NCBI GenBank assembly: GCA_966211215.1
Contig: CBIHNR010000053.1
Location: 1 to 28,741, forward strand
DNA length: 28,741 nt
From: Desertivirga sp966211215
GTDB lineage: Bacteria > Bacteroidota > Bacteroidia > Sphingobacteriales > Sphingobacteriaceae
Direction of reading: 5' to 3'
A model generated the notes under the pieces. It saw only the letters and a list, made by a program, of their open reading frames with translations. It had not been told where the DNA came from and made no database searches. Below, piece after piece: positions 21,428 to 28,741 of this stretch. The position numbers and the translations under genes were made by a program. Numbering within the stretch: position 1 is the stretch's first letter; the number at the start of each line of letters is the position of its first letter.

Positions 21428-22918
21428 ATGAAACTTAAATACACACTTATGAGCGCTTTTTGGGCGCTCACATTGCCGTCGTTTGCTCAATTTACAACCG
21501 ACGCTCTTAGATTCTCTCAAATTAATCAAGCATCAACTGCTCGCGCTAAAGGCTTCGGCGGAGCTCAAACAGCCGTAGGAGGTGATATAAGCTCTCTTGC
21601 AGGAAATCCGGCGGGAATAGCGCTATTTACCAAATCAGAACTAACGTTTACTCCTGAATTAAATAGCTATAATGACAAAGCTGACTACTTAGGCACGACC
21701 TCTACCGGAAAAAAAGACAAGCTAAATATCAGCCAGGCCGGTGTGGTTTTTCGTGTTCCGACATATCGCCAGAAAGGGCAAGATGTTGGCAAGGGTTGGT
21801 TAAGCATTAATTTTGGTGTAGGATACAACAGATCCCACGATTTAGGAAATAGCTTTTCATTAAACGGGATAAATACCCAAAGTTCCATTGCTGATTTCTT
21901 TGCCGATCAAGCAACCGCAACAGGATTACTTCCATCTGAGCTGGCTTCTGGAAATAATGCATTGGCGAATGCAGCTTATGAAAACTATCTTATCGGGTAC
22001 AACAATGATTTGGACGAATATTTCCCTGAAGCCGATGTCAACAACACCCAAATGCTTACGGATAATCGCAAAGGAGGACAATCTGAAGTTAATTTCGGGA
22101 TAGCCGCGAACTATTCAAATAAGCTATACCTTGGAGCCAGCCTGGCGCTCACTTCGATCAATTATTTTTCGGAATCAATTTATAAAGAGTTTGGCTTTAA
22201 CAGCTATGAGAACAATGACTATAGCACCACTTTTATCCGGACACAAAGCACCAAAGGTTCAGGAGTAAATGGTAAATTAGGAATTATTTATAAGCCGACT
22301 TCTTATGTCAGGCTTGGCGTGAGCTATCAAACGCCAACGTGGTATACTATTGACGACGATTTTTCCCAGGAGCTCAGTACACGTTATGGCGCGGGCAGAA
22401 TAGATTCACAATTTGTTAGTCCGGAAGAGATTTTCCCTGCTTCCTATAGAGTAAGGACTCCGTCCCGAATTAATACAGGCATCGCTTTTTTTAGCAAATA
22501 TGGCTTTATTAGTGGCGACGTTGAATTTGTGAATTACGGAGGTATAAATTTCAATTCTACCACAAGTGATGATTTGGAGGCTACTGCTGAAGACAACAAG
22601 GTAGTACGAGATACATATACAAACGCTATAAATTACAGGATTGGCGCTGAACTTAAATTTGATAAAATGTATGTCCGTGGTGGATATGGACAACTAGGAA
22701 ATCCTTATAGAAACAAATCAAATGGTAATTACCAAAATACCACTATTAGTGGAGGACTTGGGTATCGGTTAAGCAATTACTTTATTGATTTGACCTACCA
22801 GAATATTGAATACACTACCAATTATACAACATACACCGTTAATGGAGGAGTTGACCCTACCGCCGACACCAAGAGTAACACAAGCAATATCTTTCTTACT
22901 GTAGGACTACGTTTTTAA
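21428..22918 (+). CDS. OmpP1/FadL/TodX-like outer membrane protein
   Basis: 496 residues. A Sec signal peptide (1-20, ending PSFA) precedes QFTTDALRFSQINQASTARAKGFGGAQTAVGGDISSLAGNPAGIALF, the hatch-like N-terminus of FadL/TodX barrels in which NPAG is conserved. Alternating hydrophobic and polar strands fill the rest, with VGLRF as the last strand ending in the C-terminal Phe required for barrel insertion. FadL-type proteins let hydrophobic compounds through the outer membrane. Here the substrate is unknown. Its place 27 bp behind the tyrosine-rich lipoprotein suggests a joint surface role. An interrupted hairpin and a terminator follow. Confidence 0.88.
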   Translation: MKLKYTLMSAFWALTLPSFAQFTTDALRFSQINQASTARAKGFGGAQTAVGGDISSLAGNPAGIALFTKSELTFTPELNSYNDKADYLGTTSTGKKDKLNISQAGVVFRVPTYRQKGQDVGKGWLSINFGVGYNRSHDLGNSFSLNGINTQSSIADFFADQATATGLLPSELASGNNALANAAYENYLIGYNNDLDEYFPEADVNNTQMLTDNRKGGQSEVNFGIAANYSNKLYLGASLALTSINYFSESIYKEFGFNSYENNDYSTTFIRTQSTKGSGVNGKLGIIYKPTSYVRLGVSYQTPTWYTIDDDFSQELSTRYGAGRIDSQFVSPEEIFPASYRVRTPSRINTGIAFFSKYGFISGDVEFVNYGGINFNSTTSDDLEATAEDNKVVRDTYTNAINYRIGAELKFDKMYVRGGYGQLGNPYRNKSNGNYQNTTISGGLGYRLSNYFIDLTYQNIEYTTNYTTYTVNGGVDPTADTKSNTSNIFLTVGLRF

Positions 22919-22924
22919 AGAGTT

Positions 22925-22992
22925 CACAAAATAAAACCTGCATGAGCAAAAGCTCCCAAACGGCGATGAAAGTAGCAAGCAGGTTCTTTGTG
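22925..22992 (+). other. Branched inverted-repeat structure after the OmpP1-like gene
   Basis: CACAAA (22925-22930) with TTTGTG (22987-22992), and AACCTGC (22935-22941) with GCAGGTT (22979-22985), form nested arms. Inside lies GAGC AAAA GCTC (22944-22955). It is a possible folded 3' end; it lacks a clear T-run of its own. Confidence 0.4.
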
Positions 22993-23023
22993 TCCTTTTA
23001 AAAACAAATTAAACTTTCACAAA

Positions 23024-23057
23024 AAAAAGCGCTAAAGTCTCAACCTTAGCGCTTTTT
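23024..23057. terminator. Bidirectional terminator between barrel gene and ubiD-like gene
   Basis: AAAAAGCGCTAA (23024-23035) and TTAGCGCTTTTT (23046-23057) pair over 12 bp. A- and T-tracts on both sides suit the convergent genes. Confidence 0.88.
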
Positions 23058-23073
23058 CAGTTCAAAAGAGATT

Positions 23074-24912
23074 CTAGATCACTCCGTACAACGAACCGCC
23101 CTTCTCTCCTAACCTATCCACTCTTTTTTCCGCTGTAGCATCCTTAATTAGCTCAGGGGCATGATGTGACTTTTTTCTCGCATCAATAATTAGAGGCCCT
23201 TTACAGCCCCAATGCTTGTGTTCAATAAAACTACCTATACCATGGATATCGTGTGAGGGATTACTTCTTGTGAAAGTTACCCATACCAGGTTATTAATAT
23301 CTGCTGCAGTGAAACCAGCATCATCGCACAATACAATCAGCCCCAGCCCGTTTAAATTTTGAGGCATTAAATACGAATCCAGGATTTCAATCTCTTTTTC
23401 TGTTTCCTTTTCGCTGGTAAATGCCGGCGCTTCAACAGCAAGAATACCCGGTATTGCCAATTTATAATTGCTGAAAAGTGAGGGAAAGCTTAATGCAGCA
23501 GGAACCTCCCTCCATAATTCGCGTTTCTTCTCTCCTGCCGCAGCAAATACAACCTTTGAACCACTGTTTAACCCAGCACCGCTATAATCCAATGTATCAA
23601 TGGTTGTCTGAGTATGAAAATGCAAATCGCGGCTAAAATCCATTCTCTCCAGAATATGAATTAAGAACTTGTCGATATCATGAGCATGTAATTCCGGATT
23701 ATCTTCCTTAGCGGAGATAAATAAATATTTAGCAAGGCTTAATTGATTCTTGCCCAAAATATGATTGGCAATGGTTAAGATCTCCTGCGGGCGCCTTTCC
23801 TTTAAATACGGGGTATAGCGTTCGCTTCCTATCGCAAACAATAGAGGATGAACCCCGGCTGCATCCACGGCATTAACTTCATGCAAGCCATGTATTTCAT
23901 GGGGTAACGCTGAGCCTGAAATCTCATGAATCAAAGCCCCAAAGCTTGTATCTTCCTGAGGTGGCCGGCCTACCACTGTAAATGCCCAAACCGGGTTTTG
24001 TCGGTGGTAAACCTTATGAACTTTCATTAACGGGAATGGATGGGTTAAACTATAATAACCGAGGTGGTCTCCAAAAGGGCCTTCCGGCTTATTTTCATGT
24101 GGATAAACTGTACCTGTTATAACAAAATCGGCATCAGCTGATATACAAAAACCTTCTTCATCATAAAAGTATCTGAACCGCCTATTACCTAAAGCACCGG
24201 CAAAGGTCATCTCAGATAGGCCTTCAGGCAATGGCATAACTGCTGCTAAGGTATGCGAAGGTGGGCCTCCCACAAAAATACTTACTTTTAGTGGCTGCCC
24301 TTTCGCATTGGCCTTGGTTTGATGGACTCCAATACCCCTATGTAACTGATAATGCAGCCCAATTTCCTTATCTTGTAAGTAATCATTGCCCCCTAGCTGG
24401 ATACGATACATGCCCAGATTAGCATTCATTATTCCTGGTTTCTCAATATCCTCTGTATAAACCTGTGGCAAGGTAACGAACGCCCCTCCATCCATTGGCC
24501 AATTCACAATTTGCGGAAGGTCAGAAATATTTGCACGCCCGAAATTTATCGGAGCATTTTTACTTACTTTTAAAGGAAGAGCTGAAAATGCAGTTAATGC
24601 AACATTCAGGTACTTAAACGGATTTTTAACTGCTTTAATAGGATCTGTTTTTACATCGACAAGAATTTTTATCTTCTCCAGAGTATCTCTGAAGATAAAT
24701 CTGGAGCGGTCGAGCGTCCCAAATAAATTTGATACAGCCGGAAACTTACTACCCTTTACATTCTCAAAAAGCAAGGCAGGCCCCTGATTTTCGAAAACCC
24801 GCAAGTGTATGGCAGCCATTTCAAGGTGAGGGTCTACCTCCTCCTTGATTCTTATTAAATGATTGTTTCGTTCAAGGTCAGCAATACACGCACTTAAATT
24901 CGAATATCCCAT
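23074..24912 (-). CDS. UbiD-family decarboxylase
   Basis: 612 residues, the upper size range of UbiD. UbiD enzymes use prenylated FMN to decarboxylate aromatic or alpha,beta-unsaturated acids, including a step in ubiquinone or menaquinone synthesis. Family stretches in order are MNANLGMYRIQLGGND, GIGVHQTKANAKGQPLKVSIFVGGPPSHTLAAVMPLPEG, EGPFGDHLGYYSL, VVGRPPQEDTSFGALIHE and GSFIEHKHWGCKGPLIIDARKK. The ENKPEGPFGDH region carries the catalytic acidic residue. No ubiX prenyltransferase gene, needed to make the cofactor, is in the window. The reaction and pathway in this organism are not determined. It is monocistronic, with a -7 box 20 nt before the start. Confidence 0.9.
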   Translation of the reverse strand: MGYSNLSACIADLERNNHLIRIKEEVDPHLEMAAIHLRVFENQGPALLFENVKGSKFPAVSNLFGTLDRSRFIFRDTLEKIKILVDVKTDPIKAVKNPFKYLNVALTAFSALPLKVSKNAPINFGRANISDLPQIVNWPMDGGAFVTLPQVYTEDIEKPGIMNANLGMYRIQLGGNDYLQDKEIGLHYQLHRGIGVHQTKANAKGQPLKVSIFVGGPPSHTLAAVMPLPEGLSEMTFAGALGNRRFRYFYDEEGFCISADADFVITGTVYPHENKPEGPFGDHLGYYSLTHPFPLMKVHKVYHRQNPVWAFTVVGRPPQEDTSFGALIHEISGSALPHEIHGLHEVNAVDAAGVHPLLFAIGSERYTPYLKERRPQEILTIANHILGKNQLSLAKYLFISAKEDNPELHAHDIDKFLIHILERMDFSRDLHFHTQTTIDTLDYSGAGLNSGSKVVFAAAGEKKRELWREVPAALSFPSLFSNYKLAIPGILAVEAPAFTSEKETEKEIEILDSYLMPQNLNGLGLIVLCDDAGFTAADINNLVWVTFTRSNPSHDIHGIGSFIEHKHWGCKGPLIIDARKKSHHAPELIKDATAEKRVDRLGEKGGSLYGVI

Positions 24913-24931
24913 TACAGAAATTATTTAGGGC

Positions 24932-24939
24932 CAAAAGTA
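24932..24939 (-). promoter_or_regulatory. -7 box of the UbiD-family gene
   Basis: TACTTTTG on the minus strand matches TAnnTTTG and gives a leader of about 12-14 nt. No clear -33 TTG was found. Confidence 0.5.
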
Positions 24940-25230
24940 TTGAATTAGGGTTTATAGTTAGTTATAAATCTAGAACACCTTTCAACCACACCCAATATTA
25001 CCGAAATGTCAACACCAACTCCATGCAACTTGCGCTTTTAACAACAAATTGACAGATAACTTAACAAATCAGCAATCCCCATCAACCTCATTTCAAAAAT
25101 TAAAATTTATCAAATTCTCAAAAAACCAGCAGAAACCAGCCTTCATTTTTAAAAACCCAAAAAACGACACTATAAATTATTATATTATCATAAAAATCAA
25201 ATTTTATTTAGCAGTTTAATATATTGATTG
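24940..25230. other. Gene-free divergent spacer
   Basis: AT-rich spacer between the UbiD-family and PepSY-like genes, with no open frame that looks coding. Runs of A and T and a few AAACCAGC words (around 25122-25142) are visible, but no clear inverted repeat. Confidence 0.45.
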
Positions 25231-25238
25231 TACTTTTG
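25231..25238 (+). promoter_or_regulatory. -7 box of the PepSY-like gene
   Basis: TACTTTTG matches TAnnTTTG. It lies only 3 nt before an ATG at 25241, so transcription would start at or after that codon. This fixes the translation start at the ATG at 25262. Confidence 0.6.
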
Positions 25239-25261
25239 TTATGAAATCAATACCAAAACAC

Positions 25262-25759
25262 ATGAAAAAGTTACTATTCGCTACTCTGTTAACAATTGCT
25301 TCAGTAGCCGGATTTGCAGCTGGGAAAGTTGAGAAAAAAGACGATTCGAAAGTTACATATAGCGCAAAAAAGCAATTTGAACAAGAATTTGAAAAAGCTC
25401 AGAATGTAAAATGGACCGTTACTGAAGACTATCAAAAAGCAAGATTCACTCTGGAAGGAAAAAACCTTACAGCAATCTACGATTTACAAGGCAACTACCT
25501 TGGCGCTACTGAATTTGTAGAGTTTGATACTCTTCCAGAAGGGGCAAAGAAACAATTAGGCAAACACTACAAGGACTACAATTTTTCTGAAGCTATCCTT
25601 ATTGTTGGACGTCCTTCAAACTCTTACCAAACCGACGACGTTGGCTCTTACTGGATCAACCTTGTTAAAGACGATAAACAAGTATACCTTACATACAGCG
25701 AGAGTACAGGACTTAGCCTGTTTAAAACAGTAACAGCCTCAAAATCGGCAAAGAATTAG
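25262..25759 (+). CDS. Secreted PepSY-like (DUF2874-type) protein
   Basis: 165 residues from 25262. The start MKKLLFATLLTIASVAGFAAG is a good Sec signal peptide. An upstream ATG at 25241 is excluded by the position of the promoter. The mature part reads AKKQFEQEFEKAQNVKWTVTEDYQKARFTLEGKNLTAIYDLQGNYLGATEFVEFDTLPEGAKKQLGKHYKDY. A helix is followed by beta strands and a second helix, as in the beta-lactamase-inhibitor-like PepSY-like proteins of Bacteroidota. The function is unknown; such proteins are small periplasmic factors. A strong terminator follows, so it is monocistronic. Confidence 0.8.
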   Translation: MKKLLFATLLTIASVAGFAAGKVEKKDDSKVTYSAKKQFEQEFEKAQNVKWTVTEDYQKARFTLEGKNLTAIYDLQGNYLGATEFVEFDTLPEGAKKQLGKHYKDYNFSEAILIVGRPSNSYQTDDVGSYWINLVKDDKQVYLTYSESTGLSLFKTVTASKSAKN

Positions 25760-25796
25760 TTTAGTTTAATTTAGTTTAGTTTTTAATACATCTATT

Positions 25797-25832
25797 AAGC
25801 GGTTGGCATACAAGAATGCCAACCGCTTTTTT
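25797..25832. terminator. Terminator between PepSY-like and histone-deacetylase-like genes
   Basis: AAGCGGTTGGCAT (25797-25809), loop ACAAGA, ATGCCAACCGCTT (25816-25828), then T residues: a perfect 13-bp stem. Confidence 0.92.
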
Positions 25833-25837
25833 GTTCA

Positions 25838-26740
25838 TTAAAAATACAGCTGGTGTGCCACTCTGAATGTATTACAATGTGCATCTACAATGTCCTGAAT
25901 TTTATGCGAGTAGCCACCGCCCATACTTGTTTGCACAGGAATCGAAAGACGTTTGCAATAGTCAAACACAAAAAAATCTCTGGTTCTGCAAGCCTCTCTA
26001 CTCAAGTTTAAATGTCCTAATTTATCGGTAGCTAAAACATCTACGCCTGATAAGTAGAAGACAAAATCTGGTTTTATTTCAAGAAATAACTTTTCAAGTG
26101 CAGACTCTAAAATTCTGAGGTATTCATCATCTTCAACCCCTTCCGGCAGGCCTATATCCCAATCGGACTTCTCCTTTCTGAATGGGAAATTCTTCTCGGC
26201 ATGAATGGAAAAGGTGTACACAGAATCATTCTTTCTAAAAATTTCAGCAGTGCCATTGCCTTGGTGGACATCAAGGTCGATGATTAATATTTTTTGAGCC
26301 AGATTATTTTTTAAAAGATAATTTGCCGCGATAGCCTGATCATTTAAAAGACAGAAACCTTCACCCCAGTTTGAGCCTGCGTGGTGAGTGCCTCCAGCTA
26401 CATTAAAAGCCACCCCGTTTTCAATTGCAAACAGACAGCCATCAATGGTACCCTGGGCAATACGAATTTCCCGATGAACCAAAGCTTCAGTTAGTGGAAA
26501 TCCTGTACGCCTTTCCTCTTGTGGAGAAAGTGCAAGGCTTTTTAGTTTAGTCCAATAATCTTTGTGATGTGTTAACAGAATGTCTTCATCGCTGGCAAAA
26601 CCTGGAGAAAATAAGTTTTCTGATTTTATTAAGCCCTCATATAGCAATTGCTCTGGAATCAATTCATATTTCAGCATCGGAAAGCGATGCCCTTCTGGCA
26701 AAGGGTGGGCGTAAGAATGGTGAAAAGCTATTTTTAGCAC
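25838..26740 (-). CDS. Histone deacetylase family zinc hydrolase
   Basis: 300 residues. GGTHHAG (116-122) has the tandem catalytic His, and DLDVHQGNG places zinc ligands at Asp157 and His159. SGVDVLATDKLG gives the third ligand Asp234 and GGGYSH the transition-state Tyr277. All active-site residues of the arginase/deacetylase fold are present. Bacterial members (acetoin-utilisation AcuC-like, acetylpolyamine and other amide hydrolases) remove acetyl or similar groups; the substrate here is unknown. The length is typical of short bacterial forms. It is convergent with the PepSY-like gene and divergent from nothing close on the plus strand. Confidence 0.92.
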   Translation of the reverse strand: MLKIAFHHSYAHPLPEGHRFPMLKYELIPEQLLYEGLIKSENLFSPGFASDEDILLTHHKDYWTKLKSLALSPQEERRTGFPLTEALVHREIRIAQGTIDGCLFAIENGVAFNVAGGTHHAGSNWGEGFCLLNDQAIAANYLLKNNLAQKILIIDLDVHQGNGTAEIFRKNDSVYTFSIHAEKNFPFRKEKSDWDIGLPEGVEDDEYLRILESALEKLFLEIKPDFVFYLSGVDVLATDKLGHLNLSREACRTRDFFVFDYCKRLSIPVQTSMGGGYSHKIQDIVDAHCNTFRVAHQLYF

Positions 26741-26815
26741 AGTATTAGATTATTACTGGCAAATTAAAAGAATATATAGCTTGTCAGACAGAAAGCTTCT
26801 GAAAAAAGAACTCGA

Positions 26816-27169
26816 TTACTCCAGCTTTATTTGGCGGGGCTCGGTTATAACGATTTGCGGTTTACCTGCATATTCTGTTATCCTACCCGTTACACATACG
26901 CGCTTACCAGCAAAAACATCCTCTGGTTTAAAATTGAACTTGCCCCGGTCGGCGCCCTTTATTATGAGTGTTAAAAGCTGGTTCGGAAACTCCTTTCCAA
27001 CGTTCATCATAGTAAGGGACATCCTTTCCAAATATCGAGCACCATATATTTTATCGCAAACAGTGACAGAGTCTCCCATATGGCTTGCAATTTCCGCAGA
27101 TGGGATTCTTTGTTGTCCAAATGACTTCAAACTAAAGAAAAAAAGAAGTATAGGTATGATTTTCTTCAT
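26816..27169 (-). CDS. Small secreted OB-fold-like protein
   Basis: 117 residues from the ATG at 27169, with signal peptide MKKIIPILLFFFSLKSFGQ. The open frame begins 17 codons earlier (27220), but that extension would precede the signal peptide. The mature part GDSVTVCDKIYGARYLERMSLTMMNVGKEFPNQLLTLIIKGADRGKFNF and the later VCVTGRITEYAGKPQIVITEPRQIKL resemble the OB-fold strands of secreted nucleic-acid-associated proteins (thermonuclease and exodeoxyribonuclease-type OB domains). No nuclease residues are seen, so it may bind rather than cut. The function is unknown. Confidence 0.7.
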   Translation of the reverse strand: MKKIIPILLFFFSLKSFGQQRIPSAEIASHMGDSVTVCDKIYGARYLERMSLTMMNVGKEFPNQLLTLIIKGADRGKFNFKPEDVFAGKRVCVTGRITEYAGKPQIVITEPRQIKLE

Positions 27170-27664
27170 AAGTGGTTGTTCTAATGACACGCAGTCAGGC
27201 AGCCCTTTGTTATTAAACAATCCGGCAGCAAATAAGTGCTAATTAATTCATGGTTTAGAAAGAGGGATCGGCTAGTTATATACCCCGATATAGGAATTGG
27301 GACTCGTTTTCTTTCTAGTACCATAGACTTTGTTATACCGGACAAATACTATGAATGTTTCCTTAAATTACAATAACTTAACTAAATCATATTCCTACAA
27401 CCTTCCTCAAATGTCATTTCCCCTTTTTTAAGTGTTTAAAGAAAATACATCCAAAAGCTATCCGAAGAGAGCAGAGCCCATTTCGCCTCATCTTCCTGGT
27501 TATTTAAACATCCCATCAAATATTTTATCTGGACACTTGCTTAGTACCACTTGCAACCGAGGCAATTAATTTTCCGTCAATCATTTTACCGGAGTAAAAC
27601 CGTGGTTTACCGAAAAGTTAATAAGGCTAACCTAATTGTAATTTACAAGCGTCTAAATCCATGC
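27170..27664. other. Gene-free stretch of about 500 bp
   Basis: Between the OB-fold gene and the NTF2-like promoter. No convincing open frame on either strand; a short minus-strand frame near 27540-27600 breaks with stops. No strong repeat, tRNA or hairpin was recognised. Confidence 0.45.
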
Positions 27665-27672
27665 TAGATTTG
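27665..27672 (+). promoter_or_regulatory. -7 box of the NTF2-like gene
   Basis: TAGATTTG matches TAnnTTTG and gives a leader of about 40 nt. The nearest TTG (27636-27638) is 26 nt upstream, longer than usual. Confidence 0.5.
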
Positions 27673-27717
27673 ACTCAACAATCAACAAATAAATAGTCAC
27701 CATCTAAAACAACGAAT

Positions 27718-28146
27718 ATGAAAACTTTAAAAACTTTCGCAACTGCCTTATTAGTAACACTATCAATAGGAGCTTTTGCAGCAACAAAACCTGAAGGCGA
27801 AAACCTGGCGATGGATTACACTGTTAAAACCTTTGTCGATGCTATTAGCCACGGAAAAGTTAAAAACCTGGCGGCTGTACTTGATAGCGATTTTAAATAC
27901 ACAATTACCCGGAACAATACAATTTGCAATTATGGCAAACGCGATTGGCTGGACTTTATGAAAAGCTGCGAGAATGTTGAGCAGAATTGCAGTACTGAAT
28001 ACAAAATTATCGAACAGAACCAAAGCCAGTCAATTATTAAAGTATCCATGAAATACGACGGGTTTACTAAAGTAAATCTTGTTAACATGGCTAATACGAG
28101 TGCCGGTTGGAAGATCACCAATATTTCTACATCAATTACACAATAG
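27718..28146 (+). CDS. Secreted NTF2-like (lumazine-binding-like) protein
   Basis: 142 residues. The Sec signal peptide is MKTLKTFATALLVTLSIGAFAA. The mature part has TVKTFVDAISHGKVKNLAAVLDSDFKYTI, an alpha-helix followed by the strand and turn of the NTF2/SnoaL-like cone fold. It continues with YKIIEQNQSQSIIKVSMKYDGFTKVNLVNMANTSAGWKITNIS, the two long antiparallel strands ending in a Trp that is common in this fold. Catalytic residues cannot be assigned. Related Bacteroidota proteins are called putative lumazine-binding or DUF4440-like. It is monocistronic, with its own promoter. Confidence 0.75.
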   Translation: MKTLKTFATALLVTLSIGAFAATKPEGENLAMDYTVKTFVDAISHGKVKNLAAVLDSDFKYTITRNNTICNYGKRDWLDFMKSCENVEQNCSTEYKIIEQNQSQSIIKVSMKYDGFTKVNLVNMANTSAGWKITNISTSITQ

Positions 28147-28156
28147 TGCGTTTAGT

Positions 28157-28203
28157 AGCCTCAAAAGCACCCTTGCCGATGTTAATAATTTACTTTTGAG
28201 GCT
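28157..28203. terminator. Inverted repeat over the rlmF 3' end
   Basis: AGCCTCAAAAG (28157-28167) and CTTTTGAGGCT (28193-28203) are perfect 11-bp arms. The right arm includes the last codons of rlmF, whose stop is at 28190-28192. The loop is 25 nt, long for a terminator. Confidence 0.45.
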
Positions 28204-28741
28204 TACCTTTAATTTCAGCTAAATCGCCGCTTATCTTCGCCCAATTGTGTTTTTTAGCCCACTCTGTTTGTTGGGTTTTGCTTTTAAAAGTCCAGGCCAA
28301 AATTCTGCTCACCTTTTGTCCTTGCGACATTGAAATTGTACGTACATCGAAAGCTTTAAAGTAGTGTAAATTACTATAGAGCGGCTTTAAATGTTCCTTT
28401 TTGGATACAAGCGTAGTAAACCACAAAAAATTATCTGCAAAAGCAACGCTTTCTTCAATCATTTTCCTTACAAATACAAGCTCGCCCCCTTCACACCATA
28501 ATTCAGCACTCTTACCGCCAAAGTTCAATATCTGCCCACCACCTGTAAGATTACCAAGATTTTTATTTTTTCTTAAGGTTCCTGCAGATGCCTGTTCTCT
28601 GGAGTTGTGAAAAGGCGGATTAGAAATACTGAAATCGAATTGCTCGCCAGGCTTTACTATACCTTTAAATATATTGCCTGATGCCTGCTGCAAACGGCAA
28701 TCAATAAATTTTGTTAAAGATGGATTAATGGAAACAATGTT
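28190..28741 (-). CDS. rlmF: 23S rRNA (adenine-1618-N6)-methyltransferase RlmF (5' end off window)
   Basis: The minus strand is open to the window edge, giving about 183 C-terminal residues; an apparent TTG start at 28693 is an internal Leu. RlmF methylates A1618 of 23S rRNA with S-adenosylmethionine. FDFSISNPPFHNS carries the NPPF motif of N6-adenine methyltransferases. NFGGKSAELWCEGGELVFVRKMIEES, NFLWFTTLVSKKEHLKPLY and the C-terminal QGQKVSRILAWTF are family-typical. The upstream sequence reads INPSLTKFIDCRLQQASGNIF, again as in RlmF. The N-terminal SAM-binding part is outside the window. It is convergent with the NTF2-like gene. Confidence 0.93.
   Translation of the reverse strand, partial: NIVSINPSLTKFIDCRLQQASGNIFKGIVKPGEQFDFSISNPPFHNSREQASAGTLRKNKNLGNLTGGGQILNFGGKSAELWCEGGELVFVRKMIEESVAFADNFLWFTTLVSKKEHLKPLYSNLHYFKAFDVRTISMSQGQKVSRILAWTFKSKTQQTEWAKKHNWAKISGDLAEIKGKPQK

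Noticed and set aside
27540..27610. Minus-strand fragment reading GKMIDGKLIASVASGTKQVSR as a possible gene remnant
   Set aside because: It is only about 25 codons between stops, with no recognisable family. I cannot distinguish it from chance.

Overview
The window looks like a chromosomal segment from a Bacteroidota bacterium, most likely family Sphingobacteriaceae (Pedobacter or Mucilaginibacter-like). The reasons are moderate GC, many starts preceded by the Bacteroidota -7 box TAnnTTTG rather than a strong Shine-Dalgarno, and family types common in that phylum (DUF6766, DUF2795, PepSY-like secreted proteins, YtxH-like small protein, archaeal-type ProRS, OmpP1/FadL barrel). Almost everything is core or housekeeping. 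There is no phage, no complete IS, no CRISPR array, and no rRNA or tRNA gene that I can see.

Layout. 1-2252: truncated HD-domain phosphohydrolase (-), secreted alpha/beta hydrolase with an N-terminal DUF3887-like region (+), DinB-like protein (-). 2450-4678: a compact iscS-iscU-iscA iron-sulfur operon closed by a terminator. 4715-7238: long-chain acyl-CoA synthetase and a TMEM175-type channel protein. 7253-7394: a pair of hairpin repeats. 7392-11720: argS divergent from arginine deiminase and a CtlX-type citrulline hydrolase, which suggests arginine to citrulline to ornithine without arcB/arcC. 11721-13806: DUF6766 membrane protein, PAS-LuxR regulator, YtxH-like protein. 13897-14112: a MITE-like insertion with 9-bp target duplications. 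14241-16142: queA and ispD. 16196-18719: lmo0937-type peptide, DUF2795 protein, an ATP:cobalamin adenosyltransferase translationally coupled to an HxlR regulator, and a divergent nitroreductase. 18806-22918: proS (-) divergent from a tyrosine-rich lipoprotein and an OmpP1/FadL barrel. 23074-28741: UbiD-family decarboxylase, PepSY-like secreted protein, histone-deacetylase-like hydrolase, small secreted OB-fold protein, NTF2-like secreted protein, and the C-terminal part of rlmF at the edge.

The least ordinary content is between genes. (a) Several spacers carry 7-nt-phased microrepeats arranged as two opposed arms (4187-4288, 9213-9310, 15301-15475, and a weaker one at 3719-3747). (b) There is a 198-bp element with 16-bp inverted ends and a 9-bp direct duplication. 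(c) Two ~34-bp copies of a TGGTTGGTG hairpin flank a terminator. (d) The HxlR/nitroreductase pair has a palindrome between two opposed -7 boxes. I see no large new multi-gene system. The heptad elements and the MITE are the best candidates for something not yet described.

Four starts are corrected from the longest open frame: arcA at 9378, the YtxH-like gene at 13588, the PepSY-like gene at 25262 and the OB-fold gene at 27169. The cobalamin adenosyltransferase start is 17540.
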